This document shows, in pieces, positions 16,320 through 26,015 of a stretch of DNA of 64,000 nt (position 1 is the stretch's first letter; the number at the start of each line of letters is the position of its first letter). The position numbers and the translations under genes are program-made. This stretch comes from Paramoeba atlantica (taxonomy: Eukaryota; Discosea): assembly GCA_977017575.1 (NCBI GenBank), contig CDRNVI010000055.1, forward strand, positions 1 through 64,000, written 5' to 3'. A model generated the notes under the pieces. The model searched no databases. It was given only the letters and a program-made list of their open reading frames with translations, and was not told the DNA's origin.

Positions 16320-18503
16320 TCAAACTAAACCAATCGTGAGATCAGAGAACGACTTAACTTTGGTCTCATGAAATATGTCACGCAAAACAAGGGATATATG
16401 TGACTGAGGAGGCAGAACACAACTAAGTACGACACTAAAACGATTCGACCGAGTTGTTTTTCTGCTCCTCTCGTCATCGTCATGATGCAACAAATCATGA
16501 ATAATCTTCTTCTGCTTTGGCGATTGGTTAAGGGGAGATGGCTCCCTGCACACTTCATGCAGAAAACTGGACCCATCCTGTGTTTCAGCCAACTCATCGT
16601 ACGTAGAAATTGGCCGTTGTGAAAATTGCTGCCAGCTTCCTCTTTTCGTAGGTTGAGCACTCTGTTGCAACCGGAAAAGATCGGGTTTCAGCATAGATTG
16701 CGAATTTGGATCTCGCAGTAATCGATAGAATATGCGTTTGGGACGTGTAACCAAAAAACGAAAATAGGAATCACCGACACATTTTAGTGAATCATCGTAG
16801 TCGGATGAGTTAGATTGCGACATTGTACATTTTTGAGGAAAGATTTTGCTGCCTCTACGCTCTCCATCGTAGTCATTCATTAACTTTGGAAGAGACTTCT
16901 CACGACCGACTCCAAACACAGGTAATACGAGATCAAAAATTGTGTAGTTGGAGACCTCCTCTTCGGATTCAAGTTTCCGAAACGTCCATGATGAAGGTAG
17001 TTCGACGTTTTTTTCTTTTCCTTTGACGGCCACAATGTCCCCCGGTTGCAAAGACAAGGGACGCCCCCGTGACACTGCTTCCACAATTCGTTCATTAGCC
17101 AACAAGTTCCAGGAATGGGCTTGTAATGCGCAAAAAAATCTTTTCCTCATGGAGAGAGTGATCACTGTGGTATCTAGCAACAGAGAGCGAGCAAATTCGT
17201 TGGTTTCGGGAGTGTCCGGAGTTTGTTCCCTACAAAATAATGAGCTGCGTGCACTGATTTTTGTCAGGATCCCTCGCAAAACTTTGCTGTCAGCGTGCTG
17301 CTGCAAATCATTTATCCAATTTTTTATCCTTTCGCGCAATGAGTGAGTGGAAGCACCAGCACATTGTAGATAGTGATGGTACGATATTGGATGTTGTTCA
17401 CATTCAAGCTGAATGATGCCACGCACTGCTTTGGTCCACTCGGCGGCAAGCCAGTGAGCTGCAATTTCTGAAAGTGACACGGAACCTGCACCAAAATATT
17501 GAACTGGAAAATAGTTAATATACCCATTTTTCTGTAGGGAATTAATTCTACTACATATGTGTTTTTCAATAAACTTAGTTGAATCATCAATGTTGCTGAA
17601 GTACCCTTTCGAGGAAACGTTGCGTACTAATACAGTGTATTGAACATGACCCCTTTCTTTTGCATGGTAAGACGCATATCGTACAGGATTAAGCAAAATC
17701 GGATAAATATTGTGATGGCGAGACGCGTGCGGTAAAAGCTCTTTCGTAACCCCAAAAAGGCTTAGTGTTTGTGTGACGCACGCGTGCTTCTCCCGAGCGA
17801 TTTCATCCGAGGGAATGCTGAACCCTTGTTGCATACGAGTAGGTTTAATAGTATGCGATATGCGCTCCATGACCTCATTCATCGATCGATTTTCCCTATA
17901 ACATTGTAGATGCAATATGGGTGTTAGCGGAGGTAGTTTTCCATTTTCCCAAAAATAGTGACCTAAATGTGTCCACATCATGCGTTTTCGCATGAAGTGC
18001 GTCTCTTGCCTTTGTCGCGAATCAACCGGGGAAAGATCTTCCACCGCCTGTCGCTCTCCTGGATGCACTTTATGCCATCTACCTCTCGGGCGAGCTTCGA
18101 GATGCACTATGCCGTTTTCAAGAACTTCGTTGATCAACGTATCAGTAGGAAACACTTTATATAGACCACAAACCACATGTGAAGGAGAAATGTTGCGTCG
18201 AAGAGCAACAAAGACGTTTGTAGATTGAAGTTTTTTTAGTTGAGGAGTGTGTGACGATAGCGCCAAGGAACTTTCCTCGTTCAATAAAGTACTAAATGTA
18301 ATTGAACTCCTCTGTTTTGTGAACTGGAAGGTGAAGTACAATATTCCGCACGCAGCACTTGAAGACGCAGTTTTTCGCGGCAAAGAAAACACGCACAAAG
18401 GGAGTGTGCCCAAACAAGGGGTGTTTGGGCGGGGTGAGGGCGGTTGTAAGGGAGCGAATGGCGTGGTTGCGGGGTTGGATGGACTGAAAAGCAACGCACT
18501 CAT
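16320..18503 (-). CDS. TruD/PUS7-like pseudouridine synthase, divergent, altered catalytic motif
   Basis: About 727 residues from the only upstream in-frame ATG (18503). The TruD fold is recognisable by GLYKVFPTDTLINEVLENG near 117 (family form G.ik..sDf.VnEi...G), GYINYFPVQYFG near 326 (family NYFG.QRFG), and FDLVLPVFG near 525 with a later SYFRFLVTRPKRIFY. Family members isomerise uridine to pseudouridine in tRNA and other RNAs using Asp of GTKDKRAVT. The matching stretch here reads REKHACVTQ near 237-245, with Glu at the Asp position and no GTK. Activity is therefore doubtful. The first 30-40 codons lie in transposon-related repeat DNA (18415-18610), so the present start is probably acquired or wrong. 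A long charged C-terminal tail follows residue 560. Confidence 0.65.
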   Translation of the reverse strand: MSALLFSPSNPATTPFAPLQPPSPRPNTPCLGTLPLCVFSLPRKTASSSAACGILYFTFQFTKQRSSITFSTLLNEESSLALSSHTPQLKKLQSTNVFVALRRNISPSHVVCGLYKVFPTDTLINEVLENGIVHLEARPRGRWHKVHPGERQAVEDLSPVDSRQRQETHFMRKRMMWTHLGHYFWENGKLPPLTPILHLQCYRENRSMNEVMERISHTIKPTRMQQGFSIPSDEIAREKHACVTQTLSLFGVTKELLPHASRHHNIYPILLNPVRYASYHAKERGHVQYTVLVRNVSSKGYFSNIDDSTKFIEKHICSRINSLQKNGYINYFPVQYFGAGSVSLSEIAAHWLAAEWTKAVRGIIQLECEQHPISYHHYLQCAGASTHSLRERIKNWINDLQQHADSKVLRGILTKISARSSLFCREQTPDTPETNEFARSLLLDTTVITLSMRKRFFCALQAHSWNLLANERIVEAVSRGRPLSLQPGDIVAVKGKEKNVELPSSWTFRKLESEEEVSNYTIFDLVLPVFGVGREKSLPKLMNDYDGERRGSKIFPQKCTMSQSNSSDYDDSLKCVGDSYFRFLVTRPKRIFYRLLRDPNSQSMLKPDLFRLQQSAQPTKRGSWQQFSQRPISTYDELAETQDGSSFLHEVCREPSPLNQSPKQKKIIHDLLHHDDDERSRKTTRSNRFSVVLSCVLPPQSHISLVLRDIFHETKVKSFSDLTIGLV

Positions 18504-18610
18504 GAACAAAAAAGCTCCTTTCTCTCCCAAAAAGTATACCCCCCCAGTAACAAGGATTTAACCCATTTTGATCCAAAATCGATTTTATTACTGGAGGGGT
18601 ATATAACCAC
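18415..18610. repeat. Transposon-related repeat, copy 1
   Basis: GGGCGGGG...GCGAATGGCGT..., CAACGCACTCATGAA and CCCCCCAGTAACAAGGATTT all recur at 20549-20715, in a different order. CCCCCCAGTAA (about 18541) is inverted as TTACTGGAGGGG (about 18590), forming a foldback. The copy supplies the start codon and first codons of the PUS7-like frame. Confidence 0.65.
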
Positions 18611-18915
18611 CAAATCAAAAAAAAGCTTTTCACACAAAAAAAGCGCGCCGCTTCGCGTCGCGGGGCAGGTTCCAAAAATAAAGTACGCCTCAAAAGGACG
18701 AAACCCCTGCGATCGGTAGAATATGGCAGAATAGTGTCGCATTGGCGGTGGCCCCCCCTCTGATATTCCAGGTTTAACCACGTTAATAAAATTCGTTTAA
18801 AAAGGAAAAAAACAAGGAAATGATAGGAAAGCATAGAAAAAAACCCCTGTAAACGAAAAAAAATCAAAAACGAAGGTAAGATTCAAAAGAGGTGTACTAT
18901 TTTAAAATCACGGTA

Positions 18916-19155
18916 TTACAAAGGCAAATAATTATACGACTCAATGTTATGGCCATTGCTTGAGAATTTTAAAGCCCACTGCTGAAAATGCAGAAACAGT
19001 TTTTGGTTGGCTCTCACTGCCTGTCTAACGTAGCTAAAGAGTTTCTCTTTTTCTCGAAAGTCTGTGTGAACGATGCGGATATCCTCGTTCTGCACTACCG
19101 CCCTACTTCCTACTTTTAGATTGTCCAAGGAAATACCAGCGAAGTGTAATTCCAT
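18916..19155 (-). CDS. Small hypothetical ORF
   Basis: 79 codons from an ATG, on the prevailing strand, in transposon-rich DNA between the PUS7-like gene and TRAP-alpha. It contains EKEKLFSYVRQAVRANQKLF, a plausible amphipathic helix. No family is recognised, and it may be the 3' remnant of a disrupted gene. Confidence 0.25.
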   Translation of the reverse strand: MELHFAGISLDNLKVGSRAVVQNEDIRIVHTDFREKEKLFSYVRQAVRANQKLFLHFQQWALKFSSNGHNIESYNYLPL

Positions 19156-19499
19156 TAGACAAATGAATTGTCTCCTCCTTGTGGGCTACTTTCCGTTCTT
19201 TTCCCAAAAACAATTTGCTCCAATTCACCGATAAGGTGTTGTATTCCGAAGGAAATGAGTGTCTTCCTCGTGTTCCTTTGCGCGCCTTGTGTCGGTTTCG
19301 GTTCTACGGATCATTAAGAAGGACTCGCACCATACCCTCAAGTAGGTCGTCAAAAAGATGTCTCTTCTTGTTTTCTATGTGCAACATGTGACCAAATTCG
19401 CGTTCCGTGTGTGTTTCGGAAAAGTGAATCCGGTTTAATGCTTGTCTAAACGTATTTTTGAGAAACAGAACTTCGCCAATAGTTCTCCACAACTTGTCG

Positions 19500-19540
19500 T
19501 TGTGTATCATCAACCATGCGATCAGAAGAAGAAGAAGAAG
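19500..19540 (+). repeat. (GAA)n microsatellite beside possible retroelement tail
   Basis: ATCAGAAGAAGAAGAAGAAG encodes a Leu run on the minus strand. The minus-strand frame through 19304-19744 (start only at TTG) includes GDLRLYPNGWRCRALRV just before the run. I suspect a LINE-like 3' tail but cannot name it. Confidence 0.3.
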
Positions 19541-19869
19541 AACACGGAGGGCTCTGCAGCGCCAACCGTTAGGGTAGAGTCTCAGGTCACCGACCTTCAT
19601 CGTCTTGCTACCCCCTTCCCAGACGGCACTCGACGCCTTGCGGCCCGAGCACGGCTCCCCAACCGTAGCTACCAGGACGGGCGTCCAACCCCGTTGCATC
19701 GTGTAGGCTGTGTCTCGAGCCTTCTTTGCGTAAGCAGCTCGCAATTTAGCGGCTGCGCTGGAGCCTGGTTCAGCTCTGCGGTTCCGGGTCGGTCCTCCAG
19801 GGGAGCGGGGTTGGGTGTGGGCCTTGAAGGCACTCCTGATCGCTTTCCCTTTGTAGTGAGGCCGCCAGG

Positions 19870-20152
19870 TTGCGTTTATACTCGTCGTGCCTTTAATGAT
19901 GAAGGAGTGAAGATGTTGTGTTGGCCACCCAAATCCCCAGATTTAAACCCAATAGAAAACATTTGGGGAATAATGGACGAGCATATAAACGCGCTTTGTC
20001 CAACGAATCGTGAAGATTTGAGACGAGCGATCGCTTCTGGGGTCGAAAAATTAAAGGGGGAGCAATACGATGTATTTTTGAGAACTTTAAAGAGTGTTCC
20101 AACGCGTGTGAAAATTTTGTTGGAGAAAAAAGGTGGAAATTGTGGATACTAA
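19870..20152 (+). pseudogene. Tc1-like transposase C-terminal relic
   Basis: Plus-strand translation gives WPPKSPDLNPIENIWGIMDE, which contains the catalytic Glu block of Tc1 transposases, and ends KILLEKKGGNCGY then TAA at 20150-20152. The catalytic Asp residues are absent upstream, so only about 85 codons of the C-terminus survive. Confidence 0.85.
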
Positions 20153-20261
20153 CTTTTTTTTACCAGAAAAAAAACTTGCAGTTGCCCTATTTACGGTATT
20201 CAGGAGAATGCATATACCTGGAAACTACGTAAAACGTAATATCACATGACACGTAACTCTG

Positions 20262-20327
20262 CGAGAGCTCTCGAATGCGCTATTATTTTGCAAAATTAGC
20301 CGAGTTATAAGAATTTTGACCCCCCGA
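20262..20327. repeat. Transposon end, same family as 46328-46853
   Basis: GCGAGAGCTCTCGAATGCGCTATTATTTT... ending in a CCCCCC run closely matches the right end of the 46.3-46.9 kb element (CGAGAGCTCTCAAATGCGCTACTATTTT...). It lies 3' of the Tc1 relic and is probably that copy's right TIR. Confidence 0.7.
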
Positions 20328-20548
20328 TATTTTCGTGCACCCCTCTGTATTTTACTAAGAGTACGAAATATTCTTTGTCCACCTTTTGGTTTTTTGAACC
20401 AGTGACGTTTTTGGTCGGCGTGTGTACCGTCAATGAGATGGCAGTCCGAGACCTTTCATAAAGCAAGAGCTTATCATAAAGATACTTTTCTTCAGGAAGT
20501 GAAACGTTCATTTATTTTCGCGCGTCGCCTTTTTCCGATATACCGTAG

Positions 20549-20715
20549 ACCCCCCCAGTAACAAGGATTTGATCATTTCTGGGACGGTCCCCAGTAGCAG
20601 GGGTTTGGCTAGGGAGAGTGGCTCAGGGGGGGAGGGGGGTTTTGGGCGGGGCGAGGGAAGTTGCGCAGGGGCGAATGGCGTAGGTACGGGGTTGTCAATC
20701 AACGCACTCATGAAA
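20549..20715. repeat. Transposon-related repeat, copy 2
   Basis: Shares CCCCCCAGTAACAAGGATTT, GGGCGGGGCGAGGG, GCGAATGGCGTA and CAACGCACTCATGAA with 18415-18610 but rearranged. The minus-strand frame encodes a Pro-rich peptide beginning MSALIDN, parallel to the N-terminus of the PUS7-like ORF (MSALLFS). 20716-21406 has no gene, only AT-rich repeats such as three AATCTATACTAATTTA-like units near 20994-21035. Confidence 0.65.
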
Positions 20716-21406
20716 TACCTGATGTACGAGGGGACAAATTCGTATCTTCTGGCGCTATGTACTATGACTTTACGGAAGTGCATGAGCTCACTCACTTGCA
20801 TGAAAAATGAACCACAGAAAAAGTCTTGATTGCCAAAAAAAATCGGAGTTCGTCACAGCACATTCTTCTTGTCTTTTGTCATTTCTGCGTTTGTTCGACA
20901 TGGGTGATACTGGACGAGGTAAAGAAAAAGCAGGGGGAAAATAAAGGTTTAAATATAGTATTTATGTGATTATAGCACCTTAAAATTGGTATAGAATCTA
21001 TACTAATTTAGTATCTATACTAATTTAGAATCTATACATCTATTAGATGTAGTTTTAAGGATCCCTGGAAAAAGCGAACTCGAACAATATTCAAAAATAT
21101 CATTTTCAACCTACATTTACATGTAGGTTTACATTTACATGTATACTGCATCTTACCCGATAATAGTACAAGATGGTCTGAATAGCCCATATCGTATGTA
21201 GCAGGGACTTTAGCATACGTAATAGCTATAATATACGTACAAAACAATGAGATTAGTAAGTGCCATAGAAAAAGTGGATTCTGATTTAAATAAAAGCCAC
21301 ATGGAGTATCGTCTTTTTATACAAGATCGTACTCTAAAAGTATATTCCATAAATAGAACTATTGAAACTATCATTCGAAACCGGTGCAGAGCATAAATTT
21401 GAGCTT

Positions 21407-22393
21407 TTAGTTCTGCATCGAACTTCTAACAGGCTTGGGTGTATGTGAGCGTGCTCGCACGCGCTGTCTGTGCTCTGGTCCTATGTAGTCCCAGTCTATC
21501 TGTTCTGAAATCGCATGAACCGAACTCTTTCTTCCTGGCGCTTTCTCGTGATGCGATTTCAGACACCGCCTACGTTGGACCCACCTAACAAAAATAGCAA
21601 CCAGTAATGCAGCCAACAAGGAGACACCAATCATAAAACGAGAGAGTTGTGATGAGGTACGAGAGATAGAAAGTATGGTTGCGGTTGTATTCAACGGAGT
21701 GGCTAGAAACGTTTCCTCTTCACCCACATAGAACACTTGTAGCACGAAGTTGTAGTCCCGGTTCTCGAGATCTACACCGGGAAACAGGCGATACGGCAAA
21801 CTGATCGTGTCTCCGGGGCGCACCGTGCGGTTGTACTGCGCACCAGTAAAATTCTGCACAAAAAACGCCGGCTGTCCCACAGCGAGATGCGCCAGGACAT
21901 ATTCCACCCGGTAACTTCCGGCCAACGCGTCCCGTTGGGCCCGGTTAGCGACCGTCACAACCACATCCATCGGAGACCCCGCGGTGAGCTCCACCGAAGA
22001 ACTCCCGGTATAGGAGGGCACCCGCACGGCACAGCGTATGTCCTGGGACTCCGTAGACTGCAGCATCTCCTCCTCCTCCTCGTCTTCTTCCTCTTCTTGA
22101 GTCTCCAGCTGTCGACTCTCTTCCATTTGCTTCACATCCTCTTCACTACCCTCGCTGTTTTCAACTCCTTTCCTTGTGCTGTTCTCATCCATGGAGCTTG
22201 AACTAGTCCTCTCGACGTCGTCATCATAGGCCGCGAGATGCGGAACCCATGGAGCTGTGGTTTTCAAACCACTTCGATTAAGTGAGAGAGAAGCAGATAG
22301 AAGAGAAGAGTGTGAGGATAATGGGGGAGAAAACCCGAGGAGAAGGGAAAGGAAAAGGGGCAGTGTACGAAAGTGAAGGAGACGCGGGGGCAT
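21407..22393 (-). CDS. SSR1: TRAP-alpha (SSR1), translocon-associated protein subunit
   Basis: 328 residues. Subunit of the TRAP complex, which assists insertion and translocation at the Sec61 channel in the ER membrane. N-terminal signal peptide (about 1-28, LLHFRTLPLFLSLLLGF). A very acidic luminal stretch follows at 85-115 (Glu runs), a TRAP-alpha hallmark, then a beta-sandwich with PAFFVQNFTGAQYNRTV matching the family FYIQNFT block and NFT/NRT glycosylation sites. One membrane span lies at about 250-270 (FMIGVSLLAALLVAIFV), followed by a basic cytosolic tail with DWDYIGPE. Length and order agree with animal and plant TRAP-alpha. Confidence 0.88.
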   Translation of the reverse strand: MPPRLLHFRTLPLFLSLLLGFSPPLSSHSSLLSASLSLNRSGLKTTAPWVPHLAAYDDDVERTSSSSMDENSTRKGVENSEGSEEDVKQMEESRQLETQEEEEDEEEEEMLQSTESQDIRCAVRVPSYTGSSSVELTAGSPMDVVVTVANRAQRDALAGSYRVEYVLAHLAVGQPAFFVQNFTGAQYNRTVRPGDTISLPYRLFPGVDLENRDYNFVLQVFYVGEEETFLATPLNTTATILSISRTSSQLSRFMIGVSLLAALLVAIFVRWVQRRRCLKSHHEKAPGRKSSVHAISEQIDWDYIGPEHRQRVRARSHTPKPVRSSMQN

Positions 22394-23035
22394 GCCACTT
22401 ACAGGGGGGGGGGTAAAAAGAGGGTTAGGAAAAGGGGGAAGGTCTTAGAAATGAGTTTGTAGGACGGTAGTGGGAAAAAGGAAACCAATATCTAGATAAG
22501 AATGTATTAAGAGTAAATTTACACCCAAACACATTGACTAATAAATAGTTTACTTCGTAATTTAAAATTACGCAGATTTGCGCACCATATACGTATCATA
22601 GTCTTGCACTGAGCCCTGTAACATACAAGAGTGTCCTCTTTTTATTAATAAAAATAGTAAAAAGAACAAGCTTCAAAAAGATATACATGTACATGTACAT
22701 GTACATATTCTAAGCGATTCGATTCATAGCCAGTTATACATCAAGGCGAGTATTAGAGATTGAAATTGACCAACAATAACTACTGACAACTAAGTAAGCA
22801 CACATTCAGTGTATTACAATGTGAAGAGGTGAATGCAAAAATTAACAAGTTTTTGTCAGTTTTAAAGAATTTGAAACTTCACTGGGATCCTACTAGATGG
22901 CATTTTGAGGCACAATACTTCTATTGCCAGCCGAATCTCTCGTGAGCACATGATCACTTTTTTAGCTCACATGCACTTTTTTAGCTCGAGATGCATTTAT
23001 ATAGTTTAGCATTTCCTTTTGTAATCGTTTGCGAA
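22394..23035. other. Intergenic, AT-rich, no gene seen
   Basis: Contains a G-run just upstream of TRAP-alpha (about 22404) and an (ACATGT)n microsatellite at 22684-22705. The rest is AT-rich with no recognisable gene or RNA. Confidence 0.6.
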
Positions 23036-25111
23036 TTATTTATGTAAGTTTACCTTGAGTCTACTTTTTTGAATCTGGCTCTTCCTTTTCTTCAGTTTGA
23101 GGGGATGGATAAGACGGGCTCCGGGCTTTTTATAATTCGGATATTTAACGTGAGACTCCGATTTAGATTCTTTTCTCGGGCAGTACATTTCCGTCGCCTC
23201 GTAAAGTGTGCGTGCTTTTCCGTACACTTCACCATGCGCAGAAGAAGAAACGGCTTGCGACTTTGATACGCATTGATCAAACTCTTTCCAGAATTGAGCA
23301 ACGACCCTATGGCGCAGTGTGCCTCCGTTGGCCATAGTATTTAACATTTTTTCCATCCCAGATGTATACCCTGTATCGACGAAAGACTGGAAATGTTTTT
23401 TAGCGAAATATGCCGCCATTTCGCCTTGCGGTGCGAGTTGTAACTTTTGATCACGTAGGTGGGACACATAGCCGCGCTCTCGCAGTGTCACCATAGTAGT
23501 CGGGTATGTGGAAGGCCGACCGATACCTGCGTCTTTGAGAGCCTTTATCAACGTTCCTTCGGTCAACCTCTGCGGCTTTGCCTCACGATGTGTCGCGACC
23601 CGAATGTCATGTAAAGTCACCGTTGAGTCTGGCATCGCTGTTATGGTATCATAGAGTGACCGATTCTGCACTTCCGCAGAGGACTTTTCGTCGAAAGACA
23701 ATCCAGGGGTCGTGAACGCCAGACGATATCCAGGGCTGGAAATATAGGCCGACGACACAGTAACCACTGCCCGATCGCGACCCTCTGACGCAGCTGAAAA
23801 CACGACGTTAGCTTCTGCTACGTTTTGCACAAGTGAGGCCATACGGCTTGCAATAGTTCGTTGATAGATAAGCGTATAAAGCATCATCGCACCCCCCGTA
23901 AGAGACATTGTTCTAGGAGTCTTTGTCAGATCTGTAGGACGTATCGCTTCGTGTGCCCCTTCCGCATTTGAAGTGTCCTTCTTGCGAGATTTTCTTCCAA
24001 CGCCTACCAAGGATTTTCCATAGGTCTGAGAAACATAGCTCAGCAGAGAGTTTTCAAACTCTTCAGACAGACGTTCTGAATCGGTGCGCGGGTAGGTGAT
24101 GAGTCCTTCAGTAAACAATTTCTGTGTTATCTGACTTACTTGGTCACCTCTCATGCAGAATTGTTTTCCGGCCTCAATAAGGAGCGTTGCCATTGTAAAT
24201 GGATGTGGAGGTGAGACAGTCTTCGTATTGATCTGTACTTTTACTTTTCCGCAGTGACCTTTCCACTTTTTTAGAAGTTCTGTTACGCGTTCCTCGCATA
24301 AATTTTGATCCGTAGTTAGACCTGCTGTTTTTGCGTCGAATGCGCCAAAGAGGTCTTCATGAGAGGAGTTATTACGTAGAACAGGATATACATCGTACTT
24401 CACAAGAGCTCCCCTCTGTTGAAATTTACGGATTTCGTTTTCGCGTTCTTGTACTATGTGCAATGCTGGCGTCTGGACCCTTCCTATTGACCGACAGCTA
24501 GGATGTACTTTTTGCAAAAGAATGCTCGCTGTAAATCCGAAAATTTTATCCATAGCATGACGGGCCAAAGCACTGTCAACAAGATTCTTATCAATGAAAT
24601 TTTCCCTCCGCTCCACAAAACCCTTGGTCACCATTTCGTCCGTCATAGCATAGAAATAAGCGCGTGAAAAAGGTACTCCAACCTTGGTAGGGAGAATCAT
24701 GTCATGAATATGGGCCGCGATCAGCTCTCCTTCGCGATCAGGATCGGATGCAAGGACAACCTCTCTTATCCTAGAATGTGCCAGAACGTCGATGATTCCT
24801 TGAATAATATTCAATTTGTCCTTTCTCAATTTCCATTGCATTTCGTAGTTGTCGCGGAGTTCCAAATCGCAGCTTTCCATGAAGTGTCCTACTGTGGCCA
24901 TAACTTGAAGGTTCACTACGTTATTTGATCGACTGGAAAGGTACTTTGACAAATAATTTCGCACCGCCGGGGCCTTGTTCGGTGATTCCACTAAAACTAG
25001 AATCATTGGGTCGCCTTTACTAACGACGTTCTGCTTGACCGGTCTAAGGAATCCACGATCTGCCCGTGCTCCCGTAAGAGATACCAGATACTTCCCAGAC
25101 ACACGATACAT
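23036..25111 (-). CDS. Type IA DNA topoisomerase, bacterial TopA-like, probably organellar
   Basis: 691 residues from the first ATG (25111). It relaxes negatively supercoiled DNA by single-strand passage. Toprim domain at about 35-150 with VLVESPNKA and the acidic triad DPDREGE near 122. Further motifs are SIGRVQTPALHIV, the catalytic Tyr in GLITYPRTDS near 330, EAHEAIRPTD and GIGRPSTYPTT. The core is TopA-like rather than TOP3-like. No C-terminal zinc ribbons follow; the protein ends in a basic tail. The basic N-terminus (MYRVSGKYLVSLTGARADRG) fits mitochondrial import, and trypanosomes have a mitochondrial TOP1A of this class needed for kinetoplast DNA replication. Confidence 0.9.
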   Translation of the reverse strand: MYRVSGKYLVSLTGARADRGFLRPVKQNVVSKGDPMILVLVESPNKAPAVRNYLSKYLSSRSNNVVNLQVMATVGHFMESCDLELRDNYEMQWKLRKDKLNIIQGIIDVLAHSRIREVVLASDPDREGELIAAHIHDMILPTKVGVPFSRAYFYAMTDEMVTKGFVERRENFIDKNLVDSALARHAMDKIFGFTASILLQKVHPSCRSIGRVQTPALHIVQERENEIRKFQQRGALVKYDVYPVLRNNSSHEDLFGAFDAKTAGLTTDQNLCEERVTELLKKWKGHCGKVKVQINTKTVSPPHPFTMATLLIEAGKQFCMRGDQVSQITQKLFTEGLITYPRTDSERLSEEFENSLLSYVSQTYGKSLVGVGRKSRKKDTSNAEGAHEAIRPTDLTKTPRTMSLTGGAMMLYTLIYQRTIASRMASLVQNVAEANVVFSAASEGRDRAVVTVSSAYISSPGYRLAFTTPGLSFDEKSSAEVQNRSLYDTITAMPDSTVTLHDIRVATHREAKPQRLTEGTLIKALKDAGIGRPSTYPTTMVTLRERGYVSHLRDQKLQLAPQGEMAAYFAKKHFQSFVDTGYTSGMEKMLNTMANGGTLRHRVVAQFWKEFDQCVSKSQAVSSSAHGEVYGKARTLYEATEMYCPRKESKSESHVKYPNYKKPGARLIHPLKLKKRKSQIQKSRLKVNLHK

Positions 25112-25123
25112 AATACGTCTCAA

Positions 25124-25345
25124 TACACAAATTTACGTTAAAAAGAATTAATATACGTCTTTCAAAATCATTCTAATTTGTTATTCTTTTTCTTTCCAAT
25201 GTACTGTCTTTCTTTGTACAATGAATTTCTTTCCTTTTTTTCTTCCTCTGTAGTATAACTTAATCGAAATCGGTAACCATATCGTACGATAGCGGTAAAT
25301 CATTTAAAATGTAAGGACCGTCTAAATAACATTCAGTTCTTGTTG
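25124..25345. other. Intergenic spacer, nothing recognised
   Basis: AT-rich sequence 5' of the topoisomerase gene, with pyrimidine-rich plus-strand tracts (TTATTCTTTTTCTTTCC) but none of the right orientation for the minus-strand gene. Confidence 0.4.
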
Positions 25346-25532
25346 TCATATCACAGCCTGAGACAAAACAAAATGCGTATTCGACGAGAAAAAATGGTGA
25401 AAATGCGAATTATTCGATTCAAAAGATTTTCTTACGTGAACATTTGTTCGTTGGAGCCTCAATGTTCGTCACTCAAGGAAAATTCTTTCCAGGAAAATGC
25501 CGCCTCTCATAAGAGTACTTTGAATCGACGCG

Positions 25533-25973
25533 TCATGGGATTCCGTTTCCAGAATGTGGGGAATTTCCTTGTTTTCTTACTTTTTCAGGATCTGGTAATT
25601 TCACCCCGCCTGCTGTCAGCACTGGGAGAAAAGTGGAACGTATTCCAGTTAACTGAAGAATGAACGATCTTCTCCAACCATCGATAATGTGACGAAAGAT
25701 CTGATAAGGCTCCGACTGCTGGTCAATTGGACGTGCAAGCATGATTGCCACATGTGCTAGTCGATCCCAAGTGGGTAGATAAGACTGCTGAATGCGACCA
25801 ACATTGTACGTCAATCTCTCACGCCAAAAGTTGTGTGTATTTGCGTGTATGGCGCTTGAAGGAATCGTTGTGGAAGGGTCTGCAGTAGGCTGATTGTTTA
25901 AACTTATGTGACTCGAGAAAAACCCCGAAGTACGGCGCACGAGGAAGCGATCGAATCTTTTCATTACCGGCAT
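25533..25973 (-). CDS. Hypothetical protein with mitochondrial-type N-terminus
   Basis: 146 residues from ATG 25973. The N-terminus MPVMKRFDRFLVRRTSGFFS is basic and Ser-rich, like a presequence. The centre (NFWRERLTYNVGRIQQSYLP...) is mostly helical-looking. No family is recognised. The last 15 codons look unlike protein (RKQGNSPHSGNGIP). On the minus strand they begin at GTAAGA (25580-25575), a good 5' splice site in phase 0, and TTTTGTCTCAG ends at 25358. Splicing would give a stop four codons later (TGA at 25348-25346). An intron of about 220 bases is therefore possible. Confidence 0.5.
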   Translation of the reverse strand: MPVMKRFDRFLVRRTSGFFSSHISLNNQPTADPSTTIPSSAIHANTHNFWRERLTYNVGRIQQSYLPTWDRLAHVAIMLARPIDQQSEPYQIFRHIIDGWRRSFILQLTGIRSTFLPVLTAGGVKLPDPEKVRKQGNSPHSGNGIP

Positions 25974-26015
25974 CACAGAAGATACCCTGCTCTCGTCATA
26001 AACTCACGTAACCCG

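Noticed and set aside
19442-20152. 236-codon plus-strand frame as a gene
   Set aside because: Its 3' end is a Tc1 transposase tail and its 5' part is low-complexity and GAA-repeat sequence, so it is a chance fusion of relics.
25340-25663. 107-codon plus-strand frame
   Set aside because: It overlaps the minus-strand presequence protein and has no recognisable domain; composition is that of antisense and spacer.
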